A stretch of DNA of 64,000 nt, taken from contig CAVQON010000015.1 in the NCBI GenBank assembly GCA_963714455.1, forward strand, positions 186,001-250,000, given 5' to 3'. Below are positions 45,509 through 56,960 of the stretch, one piece after another (the stretch's first letter is position 1; each line of letters opens with the position of its first letter). The stretch comes from CAVQGZ01 sp963714455. Its GTDB lineage: Bacteria > Actinomycetota > Actinomycetes > Jiangellales > Jiangellaceae. Made by a program: the position numbers and the translations under genes. The notes under the pieces were generated by a model that saw only the letters and a program-made list of their open reading frames with translations, had not been told where the DNA came from and did no database searches.

Positions 45509-47900
45509 TCAGTCTCGGCTGAGCAGCGCCTCGCCGACCAGGTCACGCACCTGGGCCGCGACGTCGTCGGTCAGGGCCTCGCCCTCGACGTCGACCAGGT
45601 AGAACACGTCGACGGCGTCGGCCCCAAGGGTGTCGACCACGGCCGAGCGCACGCAGGCGCCCGCCGCGGCGACGGCCGTGGCCACCGTGTGCAGCAGGCC
45701 GGGCTCGTCGTGCGCCCGCACCTGCAGAACCGTGGCCGTCTCCGACGCCTGCGGCACCAGCTGCACCCGGGGGGGCGCGCTGCGCACCGTCGCCCTGCGT
45801 CGGTCGCGGCGCCGGCTCGCGAGCTTGGCGGTGACGTCCAACGACCCGTCCAGCGCTCGGCGCAGGTCGTTGCGCAGCACGTGGTCGTCCGGCGGGGGCC
45901 CGAACGCGCTGACCGTGCGCCACACCTGCACCGCGGAGCCACCGACGGTGTCGATGCTGGCCCCGCGCACCTCGAGCCGGTGCAGGGTCAGCACCCCGGC
46001 CACCGCAGCCATCAGCCCCAGCCGGTCGGGGGCGACGACAATGACCTTGCAGACCTCGTCGAGGTCGGGCGCGGCCACCATGACGTCGAAAGCTCCGCTG
46101 CTGGCAAGGGTGCGAACCCACGGCTCGACCCTCGACACCGCCGTGGACGGGTCGGGGTCGGCACCGAGCATCTGGGCACGCACGCGGCGTACCAGGTCAC
46201 GCACGAGCGAGGCCCGCCACGGCGTCCAGGCCTGCGGCCCCGCGGCTCGCGCGTCGGCCTCGGTGAGCAGCGCCAGAAGGTCCAGGCGTTCCACCGACCC
46301 CACGAGCTCGGCCACCATCGTCGTGGTGGCCGGGTCGTCGAGGTCACGGCTGGTCGCGACCGCCGGCAGCAGCAGGTGGTGGCGCACCAGCTCGGAGATG
46401 GTCGTCACGTCGTCCTCGTCGAAGCCCATTCGCACGGCCAAGGTCTGGGCGATCACGCTCCCCGTGGCGCTGTGGTCACCGGGCCATCCCTTGCCGACGT
46501 CGTGCAGCAGGGCAGCCACGAGCAGCAGGTCAGGACGGGACACCTCACGGGTGAGCTCGGCGGCCTCGGCGACCGCCTCGATCGAGTGCCGGTCGACGGT
46601 GTGCCGGTGGATGGGGGTGCGCTGCGGCCGGTGCCGGATGCGCTCCCAGTCCGGCAGCCAGCGCACCACCATGCCGGCGGCCTCCAGGTCTTCCCAGACC
46701 GCGATGCCGGTTCGGCCGGAGCCGAGAAGCCGCACGAAGTCGTCGCGCACCGCAGCCGGCCACGGCACGCCCAAGTCGGGGCTCTCCACCGCGAGCCGCT
46801 CCAGCGTGGCCACCGACAGGGGCACCCCGGCCTGCGCAGCGGCCGCAGCAGCACGGACGGGCAGCGCGGAGTCGTCCGCCGGGTCGACGTCGCGGGCCAG
46901 CACCGCCTCGCCCTCGTGCTCGACGATCCCGTCGGCGAGCGGACGGCGGGACGAGCGTCGCCGCAGCAACGAGCGGCGCGAGCGGGCTGCCAGGGCTCGT
47001 TCGACGCTGCGCCAGGCCACGTCGCCGGCGTGACCGATGGCCCGGCCGGCCTCGGAGACACGACGCAGCAGCACGTCGGCGTCCATGAGCCCGACGAGGG
47101 CGGCCACCTCGTCCTGCTCCTGCATGAGAAGGCGGTCAGAGCGCCGTCCGGTGGTGCGGTGCAGCGCGTCACGCACGGTGAGCAGCCACGCGCGCGACTC
47201 CTCGATCCCGCTGGAGTGCGGCCAGTCGGCCACCCACGACGCGGCCACGGCACGCAGCACGATGGTGTCGCGAAGGCCTCCGTAGGAGTCGACGAGGTCG
47301 GGTTCGAGCAGGTAGGCAAGCTCGCCGGAGCGCTCGGCCCGGGCGGTGACCACCTGGTGAAGGCTGGGCAGTCGTTTGGTGGCACCGCGTCGCCATTCGG
47401 CGAGGTTGCGCTCGGCCAGGGCGGCGGTGACGTCGGGGTCACCGGCGACGTGCCGGGCGTCCAGAAGCCCGAGGGCAACCTTGAGGTCGTCACGCGCCAC
47501 CGCGGCGGCCTCGTCCAGGCTGCGCACGGAGTGGTCCAGCGGCACCTTGGAGTCCCACATCGGGTAGAACACCGAGTCGGCCACCGCACTGACCTCGGCC
47601 GTCGACGCGGACCCGTCGTGCACGAGGACGACGTCGAGGTCGCTGCCAGGCAGCAGCTCGCGTCGCCCGTACCCGCCGACTGCCACCAGTGCGACGCCCG
47701 CCGGGGCACCCGAGCCGAGCAGGTCACGTCACCCATCGGTCGGTCAGGTCCGACAGCGCCTTGCGCCTGGCTGGCGCAGCGAGGTCGGTCGCCTCGACCA
47801 CAGCCGACCGCGCCACCCGGAACCGCTCGGTGAGCAGGTCGGGGCTGGCCCCGGAGGTCGATGCCTCCGAGGCCAGCCCCTGCGCTCCTGAACGGTCCAT
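45509..47900 (-). pseudogene. glnD: PII uridylyltransferase/adenylyltransferase GlnD, split by a +1 frameshift
   Basis: Bifunctional enzyme modifying PII according to nitrogen status. An ATG at 47900 starts 58 codons ending LSDLTDRWVT and stops at TGA (47726-47724). The matching continuation RDLLGSGAPAGVALVAVGGY is in the next frame and then runs intact to 45509. It includes the nucleotidyltransferase motif GGYGRRELLPGSDLD, the HD motif LLHDVGKGWPGDHSATGSV and two C-terminal ACT domains (VVAPDRLGLMAAV, AHDEPGLLHTVAT). Removing one base between 47731 and 47726 joins both parts as LTDRWV(R/T)DLLG. In the downstream frame a stop lies at 47731-47729, so the extra base must fall there. It could be a real mutation or a sequence error. 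As given, initiation at GTG 47686 would lack the N-terminus. Gene order amt-glnB-glnD is normal. Confidence 0.85.
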
Positions 47901-47923
47901 GGATGTGGGCGAGCAGAGCAGCC

Positions 47924-48258
47924 CTAGAGGGCCTCGACTCCCCGCTCCCCCGTCCGTACCCGAACCACGGCGTCGATCGGGGTGACCCAGACCTTGCCGT
48001 CGCCGATGCGTCCGGTCTGGCTGGTCTTCACGATCACCTCGACCACGTCATCGACGTCGGAGTCGTCCAGCAGCACCTCCAGGCGCACCTTGGGCACCAG
48101 GTCGACGGTGTACTCCGCCCCCCGGTAGACCTCGGTGTGGCCCTTCTGCCGGCCGTAGCCGCTGGCCTCGCTCACGGTCATCCCGTGCACCCCGAACGAC
48201 TCCAGCGCCGAGCGCACGTCGTCGAGCTTGAACGGCTTGATCACTGCGGTGACGAGCT

Positions 48259-48262
<4 letters not shown>
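47924..48262 (-). CDS. glnB: Nitrogen regulatory protein PII
   Basis: 112-aa trimeric signal protein (GlnB/GlnK). MKLVTAVIKPFKLDDVRSAL, T-loop GRQKGHTEVYRGAEYTVDLV with the modifiable Tyr, VRLEVLLDDSDVDDVVEVIV, GRIGDGKVWVTPIDAVVRVR. Start GTG at 48262 overlaps the amt stop. Linked to amt it probably acts as the GlnK that gates the channel. Ends 23 nt before glnD. Confidence 0.95.
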
Positions 48263-49539
<1,277 letters not shown>

Positions 49540-49659
49540 GTGCAACTCCCTCACTCACGATTCGGGCTCCACGCCGGCCCCTCTGCCGCGCGCAGGCACC
49601 CCCTACGTTGTCTGTGCCGTGAGGATTGACGAGGCGTGTTGCGCCGCGGTCGGTGCCGT

Positions 49660-49675
49660 GTTTCGTTTCCATGAC
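49660..49675 (-). promoter_or_regulatory. Candidate GlnR box upstream of amt
   Basis: On the minus strand GTCAT-n6-GAAAC (49675-49660) fits the actinobacterial GlnR a/b-box gTnAc-n6-GaAAc, with T instead of C at one position. It lies about 121 nt upstream of amt, where a nitrogen activator would bind. The second box of a tandem site is not at the expected spacing. The rest of the 167-nt gap between amt and ftsY shows nothing clear. Confidence 0.4.
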
Positions 49676-49706
49676 AAGGCGCCGGCGGTGTTACGCCGAC
49701 GTGAAA

Positions 49707-50909
49707 TCACGCAGTCTCGCCCGGGGTCGACAGGATCGAGTCGACGAACGTCTCGGCGTCGAACGGGGCCAGGTCGTCCGGGCCCTCACCCAGCCCGACC
49801 AGCTTGACCGGCACTCCCAGGTCGCGTTGCACGGCAACCACGATGCCGCCCTTGGCCGTCCCGTCCAGCTTGGTCAGCACGATGCCGGACACGTCCACGA
49901 CCTCGCCGAACACGCGAGCCTGGGTGAGCCCGTTCTGGCCGGTGGTGGCGTCGAGGACGAGCAGCACCTCGCCGACCGGCCCGTGCTTCTCCACGACACG
50001 CTTGACCTTGCCGAGCTCGTCCATCAGCCCGACCTTGGTCTGCAGCCGGCCTGCGGTGTCGACGATCACCACGTCGACGTCGTCCTCGATGCCCGCGCGC
50101 ACCGCCTCGAAGGCGACGCTGGCCGGGTCGGCGCCCTCGTCACCGCGCACCGTCGGCACCCCGACGCGGTCCCCCCAGGTGGTGAGCTGGTCGGCGGCTG
50201 CGGCCCGATAGGTGTCCGCCGCCCCCAGCAGGACGTCCTTGTGCTCGGCGACGAGCACCCGGGCGAGCTTGCCGACCGTGGTGGTCTTGCCGGTGCCGTT
50301 GACGCCGACGACCAGCACCACGGCGGGTCGCTCAGCCGTGCGCGTCGTGGCCAGGGAGCGGTCCATGGACGGGTCGACCAGGGCCAGCAGCTCGTCGCGC
50401 AGGATGGCGCGGGCCTGCTCCGGGGTGCGTGAGCCCTCGACCTTGACCCGGGTGCGCAGACGCTCCACGAGGTCGGTCGTGGCCGCCACCCCGAGGTCGG
50501 CCGTGAGCAGCATGTCTTCGATCTCTTCCCACGTGTCCTCGTCGATGGAGTCACGCGAGAGCAGGGAGAGCAGGCCGAGGCCCAGCACGCTGCCGGAGCG
50601 GGCAAGGCGGGCCCGCAGCCGCACCATGCGGCCCTCGGCCGACTCCGGCCGCTCGACCTCGGGCGTGACCGGTGGTTCGAGCGTGCCGGTGCCGGGCACG
50701 TCCGGGAGGTCGATGGTCTCGACGCCGCGCCTGGGCGTGTCCAGCGGCTCACCGGCGTCGTCGCCGACCCCGGGGGTGTAGTCGACCCCCGGGGCGGGCG
50801 GGGGTGGCAGGTCGGTCGAGCGGCGCCGTCGGGCACCGGTCACGACGAAGCCGACGAGGACGACGATCGCCAGGAGGGCGATGATCACAGCAAGTTGCGC
50901 GGTATCCAC
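49707..50909 (-). CDS. ftsY: SRP receptor FtsY
   Basis: 400 aa. One N-terminal membrane segment (LAVIIALLAIVVLVGFVVTG, residues 6-25), a Pro/acidic linker, then the NG domain: ARSGSVLGLGLLSLL, VGVNGTGKTTTVGKLARVL, GAADTYRAAAADQL, VVIVDTAGRLQTKVGLM, VLTKLDGTAKGG, GLGEGPDDLAPFD. GTG at 50909 fits. A true membrane anchor is common in actinobacterial FtsY. Lies 24 nt after cydC. Confidence 0.96.
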   Translation of the reverse strand: MDTAQLAVIIALLAIVVLVGFVVTGARRRRSTDLPPPPAPGVDYTPGVGDDAGEPLDTPRRGVETIDLPDVPGTGTLEPPVTPEVERPESAEGRMVRLRARLARSGSVLGLGLLSLLSRDSIDEDTWEEIEDMLLTADLGVAATTDLVERLRTRVKVEGSRTPEQARAILRDELLALVDPSMDRSLATTRTAERPAVVLVVGVNGTGKTTTVGKLARVLVAEHKDVLLGAADTYRAAAADQLTTWGDRVGVPTVRGDEGADPASVAFEAVRAGIEDDVDVVIVDTAGRLQTKVGLMDELGKVKRVVEKHGPVGEVLLVLDATTGQNGLTQARVFGEVVDVSGIVLTKLDGTAKGGIVVAVQRDLGVPVKLVGLGEGPDDLAPFDAETFVDSILSTPGETA

Positions 50910-50933
50910 ACCGAGAATCCTCGCAGAGGATTC

Positions 50934-52604
50934 CTACTCCTCCAGACGCCCGGCGCGCAGCGTCAGCACGCGGTCCAGTGCTTGCCCGCTGACGTCGCGG
51001 TGGGTGATGAGCAGGACGGTGGCCTCGGTGGTCGTGGCCAGCAGGTCGTCCAGCAGACCGGCGGCGGTGACCTCGTCGACGTGCTCGGTCGGCTCGTCGA
51101 GCACCAGCACCTCGAACTGCGCCAGAAGTGCCCGGGCCAGGGCGAGCCGCTGCCGCTCGCCGCCGGAGAGCTGGCCACCGTGCTCGCCGACCATGGTGTG
51201 CCACCCGTCAGGCAACGCCTCGATGCTCGGCAGCAGCCGCGCGGCGCGCAGCGCGTCGCGGATCTGCTCGTCGCTCGCCGCCGGCCTGGCCAGGCGCACG
51301 TTCTCCAGCACCGAGGTGTCGAACACGTGGGCATCCTGGGCGAGCAGGCCGACCCGTGTGCGCACCTGGTCGCCGTCCAGGTGCGCGTACGGCGTGTCGT
51401 CGAGCGACACCGTGCCACCGGTGGGGGTGAGGAGCTTGAGCAGCACCGCCGCCAGCGTGCTCTTGCCGACACCGCTCGGGCCGAGCAGCGCCACGTGCTC
51501 GCGCGGCGTGAGCGTGAGATCGACGTCGCGCAGCACCGTCGGGCCGTCGCCCGTCCACCGCGCCGACAGGTCGTCGACCCGCACCACGCTGGGTGGGGCG
51601 GGCAGGGGGGCCGGGTCGATCGGCTCGACGACGGGGACCGGAGCGTCGATCACCTCGAACACCCGGGCGGCGGCCGCCCGTACCCGCGGCACCTGCTGGG
51701 CGGCCGGCGTGAGTGCGGCGACGAGCTCGAAGACCGCGAGCGGCGTGAGGACGACGACGGCCAGCGCCACGCCGCTCAGGGCGCCGTCGCGAACAGCGGG
51801 CACCCCCAGCCACAACCCGGCCCAGACGGCCGCTCCACCGGCGGCGGCGGCCACCGCTGCGCCGAGCCCGGCGCCGAACGCCGAGCGGGACTCGGCCCGC
51901 TGCAGCGCGGCGTCGTGCGCGCTCACCCGCGCCAGCGCGTTCTCGACCTGCCCGAACGCGGTCAGCTCGGCCGAGCCTGCCAGCGTGTCGTGCACCGCAC
52001 TCGACACCGCGCCGCGGGCCGGGGCCACTCGCGCCTCGGCCCGGCGGGCCACCGTCAGCGCCAGCACCGGGGCCACCGCGGCGGCCACCAGCATGGTGAG
52101 CAGCAGCACCAACGCCGCCGACGGCAGCAGCCAGGCCATCAGCCCCACGGCGCCGGCCCCCACGACGGCAGCGGTGCCGTAGGGCAGCAGCACCCGCAGC
52201 CACAGGTCTTGCAGCGTGTCGACGTCGCCCACGAGGCGGGCCAGCAGGTCACCGGAGCGGAACGCCGCCGATCCTGTCGGGGCCAGGCGTTCGAGGCGTT
52301 CGTAGACGCCGACGCGCAGGTCGCCCAGCCATCGGAAGGCGGCGTCGTGACCGGCCAGGCGCTCGGCGTAGCGGAAGACGCCGCGAAAGATGCCGAAGGC
52401 CCGGACCGCGACGATCGCCACCATCAGGAACAGCACCGGCGGCTGCTCGGCGGCGCGCGAGATCAGCCACGCCGAGGTCGCGGTCAGGGCGACGGCCGAC
52501 CCGGCCGCCAGGGTTCCGGCGAGCAGCGCGAGAGCGAGTCGACCGGCGACGCCACGCGCGCTGGCCGCAGCCCGCAGCAGCGGGTCGCGCGTGGTGGCAC
52601 TCAC
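50934..52604 (-). CDS. cydC: Thiol reductant ABC exporter subunit CydC
   Basis: 556-aa ABC half-transporter (six membrane segments plus ATPase) needed with CydD for cytochrome bd assembly, exporting cysteine/glutathione in E. coli. Walker A LLGPSGVGKSTLAAVLLKL, signature QLSGGERQRLALARALL, Walker B VLVLDEPTEHVD, LLITHRDV. GTG at 52604 overlaps the cydD stop (GTGA). Confidence 0.92.
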   Translation of the reverse strand: MSATTRDPLLRAAASARGVAGRLALALLAGTLAAGSAVALTATSAWLISRAAEQPPVLFLMVAIVAVRAFGIFRGVFRYAERLAGHDAAFRWLGDLRVGVYERLERLAPTGSAAFRSGDLLARLVGDVDTLQDLWLRVLLPYGTAAVVGAGAVGLMAWLLPSAALVLLLTMLVAAAVAPVLALTVARRAEARVAPARGAVSSAVHDTLAGSAELTAFGQVENALARVSAHDAALQRAESRSAFGAGLGAAVAAAAGGAAVWAGLWLGVPAVRDGALSGVALAVVVLTPLAVFELVAALTPAAQQVPRVRAAAARVFEVIDAPVPVVEPIDPAPLPAPPSVVRVDDLSARWTGDGPTVLRDVDLTLTPREHVALLGPSGVGKSTLAAVLLKLLTPTGGTVSLDDTPYAHLDGDQVRTRVGLLAQDAHVFDTSVLENVRLARPAASDEQIRDALRAARLLPSIEALPDGWHTMVGEHGGQLSGGERQRLALARALLAQFEVLVLDEPTEHVDEVTAAGLLDDLLATTTEATVLLITHRDVSGQALDRVLTLRAGRLEE

Positions 52605-54301
52605 CGGACTCGCACCGACTCGGCAAGGCCCGCACCGGGCGTGTCGTCGGGTTCGACGCCGACACGCACGACCCGGTCGGCCCATGCCAGCAGCTCGGGG
52701 CGGTGGGCCACCACCAGCACCGCTGCCCCGGCCTGGGCGCGGGCGCGCAGGGTGGCGAGAACCCGAGCCTCGGTCGTGGCGTCGAGGTCGGCCGTGGGCT
52801 CGTCCAGCACGAGCACGTGGGCGTCACGCAGCAGCGCGCGGGCCAGCGCGACGCGGCGGCGCTGCCCCGCCGACAGCCCGACACCCCCCTCGCCCACCGG
52901 GGTGGCCAGCCCGCGGGGCAACCCGGCCAGCACGTCCTCGGCCGCGGCCTCGGCAAGTGCCTCGCGCAGCCTGTCGTCGCCGGCGTCCGGACGGGCCAGG
53001 CGCAGGTTGTCGGCGAGCGTGGTTGCGAACAGGTGTGGCCGCTGGGGCGTCCACCCGACGTGTGCTCGCCACGAGTCGGGGTCGCAGTCGGCCAGCGAGA
53101 TCTCGTGCCCGTCTGCGTCGAGCACGTCGATGCGTCCGGCCGCCAGCGGGACGAACCCCATGAGGGCGGCGACGACGCTGGACTTGCCTCCCCCGCTCGG
53201 CCCGGCCAGCACGACCACCTCGCCGCGGGCGAGGCTGAGGCTGAGCCCCGCCACCGCCGGCTGGTCGCGACCGGGGTACCGCACCGAGACGTCGCTGAGG
53301 CGGACGGCTGCCGGGGCGGACACCGTGGCCGTCCCGCGGGTCGGGAGCGGGGTCTCGATCACGTCGAACGCCTTCGTCGCCGCGGCCATGCCCTCGGCGG
53401 ACGCGTGGTAGTGCACGCCGACCATGCGCAGCGGCAGGTACGCCTCCGGTGCGAGGATCAGGATGAGCAGGCCGGTGTAGAGGTCCATGTCACCCTCGGC
53501 CAGGCGAAGCCCGATGCCGACGGCGACCAGCGCCACCGACAGCGTCGCCAGCAGCTCGAGCACCAGGGCTGACAGGAACGCCACGCGCAGCGTCGCCATG
53601 GTCGCGCGCCGGTAGTCGTCGGTGACCTGTCGGATGCTGGCGACCTGGGCCTTCGCCCGACCGAACACCTTCAGCGTGGGCAGGCCGGCGACGACGTCCA
53701 AGAAGTGGTGGCCCAGCCGGGTGAGCGTCGACCACTGGCGCTGCGTGCGGGCCTGGGTCGCCTTGCCGACGAGCACCATGAACACCGGGATCAGCGGCAG
53801 GGTGAGCACGATCGTGAGCGTGGCCACCCAGTCCTCGGTGACGATGCGTGCGAGCACGGCTATCGGCACGATGACGGCGAGCACGAGCTGCGGCAGGTAC
53901 TTCGCGAAGTAGCCGTCCAGGGCGTCGACCCCGCGGGTGGCCAACGTCGTGAGCTCACCGGTGCGCTGGCCGGACAGCCAGCCCGGACCGAGCCTCGTGG
54001 CTCGCTCGACCACCTGGTCGCGCAACGACGACTTCACCGACGCTGCGGCGCGGTGGGCGGCGGACTCCTGCAACCACACCAGCACGACGCGGGCGGCGAC
54101 GACGGCTGCAAGCCCGGTGAGCGTGCCCTGCAGGTCGCTGAGGTCGGCCCCGTCCATGAAGGCTGCGCTGATGCCGTACGCGAGCAGCCCCGCCTGCGCG
54201 ATCACCAGCAGCGCCTGCAGGACGCCGAGGGCGGCCGTGCCCCCCACGTACCCCGCGGTCGCCCGCGCGTAGCGCAGCAGCCGGGGGTCGAGGGGCTTCA
54301 C
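52601..54301 (-). CDS. cydD: Thiol reductant ABC exporter subunit CydD
   Basis: 566-aa partner of CydC. Membrane domain with RTGELTTLATRGVDALDGYF and YLPQLVLAVIVPIAVL; LPTLKVFGRAKAQ; ATPase with VLAGPSGGGKSSVVAALMGF, VGWTPQRPHLFATTLADNLR, VGLSAGQRRRVALARALL (signature S-A-G-Q) and VLVLDEPTADLD. Starts 18 nt downstream of cydB. Actinobacteria often keep cydABDC together. Confidence 0.92.
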   Translation of the reverse strand: MKPLDPRLLRYARATAGYVGGTAALGVLQALLVIAQAGLLAYGISAAFMDGADLSDLQGTLTGLAAVVAARVVLVWLQESAAHRAAASVKSSLRDQVVERATRLGPGWLSGQRTGELTTLATRGVDALDGYFAKYLPQLVLAVIVPIAVLARIVTEDWVATLTIVLTLPLIPVFMVLVGKATQARTQRQWSTLTRLGHHFLDVVAGLPTLKVFGRAKAQVASIRQVTDDYRRATMATLRVAFLSALVLELLATLSVALVAVGIGLRLAEGDMDLYTGLLILILAPEAYLPLRMVGVHYHASAEGMAAATKAFDVIETPLPTRGTATVSAPAAVRLSDVSVRYPGRDQPAVAGLSLSLARGEVVVLAGPSGGGKSSVVAALMGFVPLAAGRIDVLDADGHEISLADCDPDSWRAHVGWTPQRPHLFATTLADNLRLARPDAGDDRLREALAEAAAEDVLAGLPRGLATPVGEGGVGLSAGQRRRVALARALLRDAHVLVLDEPTADLDATTEARVLATLRARAQAGAAVLVVAHRPELLAWADRVVRVGVEPDDTPGAGLAESVRVR

Positions 54302-54319
54302 CAGAGCATTGTGGGCGAC

Positions 54320-55406
54320 TCAGCTGACGCGATCGACCGCTCGCGAGGCGTCCTCGGCGTCGAACGCCTTCGCCTTGCGGTCGGCGTTGAGGGCGTCGCG
54401 CGGCTCAGGGATGTCGTCGACGGTGAGCCGCCGACGGAAGACCCAGTAGGTCCAGCCCTGGTACAGCAGCACGATCGGGGTGAACACCACCGCGACCCAC
54501 GTCATGATCGTCAGCGTGTAGTCCGTCGACGACGCGTTGTCGATCGTGAGGTTGTACGCCGCGTCGATGCTGGACGGCATGACGTTCGGGTACAGGTTGA
54601 CGAACAGGGCCACGACGGCGAGGCCGAGGGTGAAGGCGGTGCCGAGGAAGGCCCACCCCTCGCGTCCGAGTCGGTTGGCGACCAGCGCGCCCACCAGGCA
54701 CACCGCTGCCAGGGCCGCCAGCACGGCGAACGCGGTGTCGGGGTTGATGGTGTAGGTCCACGCCAAGAACGCGACGGCGAGGAGCGGCAGCCACCAGGCC
54801 GACCCGCTCGGCGATCGCGCGGGCACGACCGCGGATGTCGCCGTCGGTCTTCAGCGCGATGAAGATCGCGCCGTGGGTGACGAAGAGGGTGAGCGTCACC
54901 AGGCCGCCCAGCAGCGTGTAGGGGCTGAGCAGGTCGAAGAACGTGCCGACGTACTCCAGGTTGCCGTCGATCTCCTCGATCGGCACGCCCCGCACGATGT
55001 TGGCGAACGCGACGCCCCACAGCAGGGCGGGCAGGACGGAGCCGACGAAGATCGCCTTGTCCCACCACGCCTTCCACGGCGAGTCGGGCCGCTTGCCGCG
55101 GTACTCGAACGCAACCCCGCGGAGGATCAGGGCGACCAGGATCACGAAGAGGGCCAGGTAGAAGCCGCTGAACAAGGTCGCGTACCACTCCGGGAACGCC
55201 GCGAACGTGGCGCCGCCGGCAACCAGCAGCCACACCTCGTTGCCGTCCCAGACCGGTCCGATCGTGTTGATCATGACCCGCCGCTCCTTCTCGGACCGGC
55301 CGAGCACGGGCAGCAGCACGCCGACCCCGAAGTCGAAGCCCTCGAGGACGAAGTAGCCGACCCACAGAACCGTGATGAGGATGAACCAGACGGTGGTGAG
55401 CTCCAC
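54320..55406 (-). pseudogene. cydB: Cytochrome bd oxidase subunit II (CydB), split by a +1 frameshift
   Basis: N-terminal part (ATG 55406) reads MELTTVWFILITVLWVGYFV, LEGFDFGVGVLLPVLG, TIGPVWDGNEVWLLVAGGAT, LYLA-type segments and ALKTDGDIRGRARAIAERV, all typical CydB. After this the frame yields an Arg-rich nonsense tail to 54405. The true continuation WWLPLLAVAFLAWTYTINPD to DNASSTDYTLTIMTWVAVVF, TPIVLLYQGWTYWVFRRRL, is in the next frame and ends at 54320. One surplus base near the G-run at 54803-54805 (minus GGG) explains it: removing it joins AER-SAWWLPLL. Repaired length about 361 aa is normal. As written the oxidase would be non-functional. Sequence error is equally possible. Confidence 0.87.
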
Positions 55407-55430
55407 AGCAGTGACTCCTGTTCCGCGCGC

Positions 55431-56861
55431 TCAGTAGGCGAAGGTGAGCGGACGCTCGCCGTCGTTCTCGTGGGTGTCGGACGTCTCCCGGCTCACGTCC
55501 GGCAGACCCGCCTTGATGTAGTGCATGAGCAGGCCGATCTCGACGACGGCGAGTGCCCCGTAGAGCAGCGTGAAGCCGATCATGGTGGCCAGTACCTCGC
55601 CGGCCGACACGGTCGGGGACACCGCGAGCGAGGTGGGCATCAGCCCGAAGACGATCCACGGCTGGCGAGCCATCTCGGTGAAGATCCAGCCGAAGGAGTT
55701 CGCCAGCAGCGGCAGGAACGGCAGCATCAGTGCGACGGCGACGGTGAAGCGGCCGGTGCCCACACCCTTGGCCTCGGGGCCACGGATGGCCCACAGGATC
55801 CACAGACCGATCGCCATTCCGGCGAAGCCGAGACCCATCATCAGGCGGAACGTCCAGTAGGCGACGGGGACGTTGGGCACGAAGTCCTGCCCCGGGACGA
55901 TGTCACCGAAGCGCTCTTCGTACTCGGCCTGAAGGTCGTTGATGCCTTGCACCTCGGCGTCCCAGCTACCGGTGGCGAGGAACGACAGCAGACCGGGGAT
56001 CGCGATGATCTCGGTGGCCTCCGAGCCGTCCAACGAGCCGACACTGAGGACGGAGAAGTCGGCCGGCGCCCCGGTCTCGTACCAGGCCTCGGCTGCGGCC
56101 ATCTTCATCGGCTGCACCTCGGTCATGACCTTGGCCTGGACGTCGCCGGTCACGACCACCCCGGCCCCCGCGATGAGCAGCGTGATGGCGCCGACCTTGG
56201 CCGCCTTCTTGTAGGTGGCGCGGTCGATGTCGGGACGCCGCGCCATCCGCCATATCGCGATACCGGCCATGAACCCGCCTGCGGTCATGAAGGCCGCCGT
56301 GATCGTGTGCGGGAAGGTCACCAAGGTGACACGGTTCAGCAGCACGTCGGCGAAGTTGGTCAGCTCGGCCCGCCCGGTGTCGGGGTTGAACTCGTATCCG
56401 ACGGGGTTCTGCATCCAGGAGTTGGCCGCCAGGATGAAGTAGGCCGACAGCAACGTGCCGATGGCGGCGAGCCAGATCGTGGCCAGGTGCAGCCCGCGGC
56501 TCAGCCGGCCCCAGCCGAAGATCCACAAGCCGAGGAACGTCGACTCCAAGAAGAACGCAGCGAGGCCCTCGATGGCCAGGGGCGCACCGAAGATGTCGCC
56601 GACGAAGCGGCTGTAGGTGGACCAGTTCATGCCGAACTGGAACTCCTGCACGATGCCGGTGACCACGCCCATGGCGAAGTTGATGAGAAAGAGCTTGCCG
56701 AAGAACTTCGTCAGGCGCAGCCACTCCTCGTTGCCGGTGCGGTACCAGGCCGTCTGCAGGCCGGCCACCAGGAACGAGAGACCGATCGTGATCGGCACGA
56801 AGAAGAAGTGGTAGACGGTCGTGATGCCGAACTGCCACCGCGCTAGGTCTAGGGCTTCCAT
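55431..56861 (-). CDS. cydA: Cytochrome bd oxidase subunit I
   Basis: 476-aa heme-bearing quinol oxidase subunit used under low oxygen. RWQFGITTVYHFFFVPITIG holds the high-spin heme ligand His18; FPHTITAAFMTAGGFMAG (about residue 185) the second His; RQPWIVFGLMPTS includes the conserved QPW near the quinol site. The Q-loop is short, as is usual in Gram-positives. ATG at 56861. Leads cydA-cydB-cydD-cydC; cydB is frameshifted as sequenced. Confidence 0.95.
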   Translation of the reverse strand: MEALDLARWQFGITTVYHFFFVPITIGLSFLVAGLQTAWYRTGNEEWLRLTKFFGKLFLINFAMGVVTGIVQEFQFGMNWSTYSRFVGDIFGAPLAIEGLAAFFLESTFLGLWIFGWGRLSRGLHLATIWLAAIGTLLSAYFILAANSWMQNPVGYEFNPDTGRAELTNFADVLLNRVTLVTFPHTITAAFMTAGGFMAGIAIWRMARRPDIDRATYKKAAKVGAITLLIAGAGVVVTGDVQAKVMTEVQPMKMAAAEAWYETGAPADFSVLSVGSLDGSEATEIIAIPGLLSFLATGSWDAEVQGINDLQAEYEERFGDIVPGQDFVPNVPVAYWTFRLMMGLGFAGMAIGLWILWAIRGPEAKGVGTGRFTVAVALMLPFLPLLANSFGWIFTEMARQPWIVFGLMPTSLAVSPTVSAGEVLATMIGFTLLYGALAVVEIGLLMHYIKAGLPDVSRETSDTHENDGERPLTFAY

Positions 56862-56960
56862 CGCCGCCTGGCCTCTCTGGTCACACCCAAGGGCACGCCC
56901 GCCCTGGACGCGCCCGCTGCGGCCCTCACATTAGGGACGAGGCGGACAGGGACGTGCTAG

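Noticed and set aside
47680..47740. Programmed +1 frameshift in glnD like prfB
   Set aside because: Only the UGA-C context matches; there is no Shine-Dalgarno-like stimulator and poor tRNA re-pairing, so mutation or sequence error is simpler.
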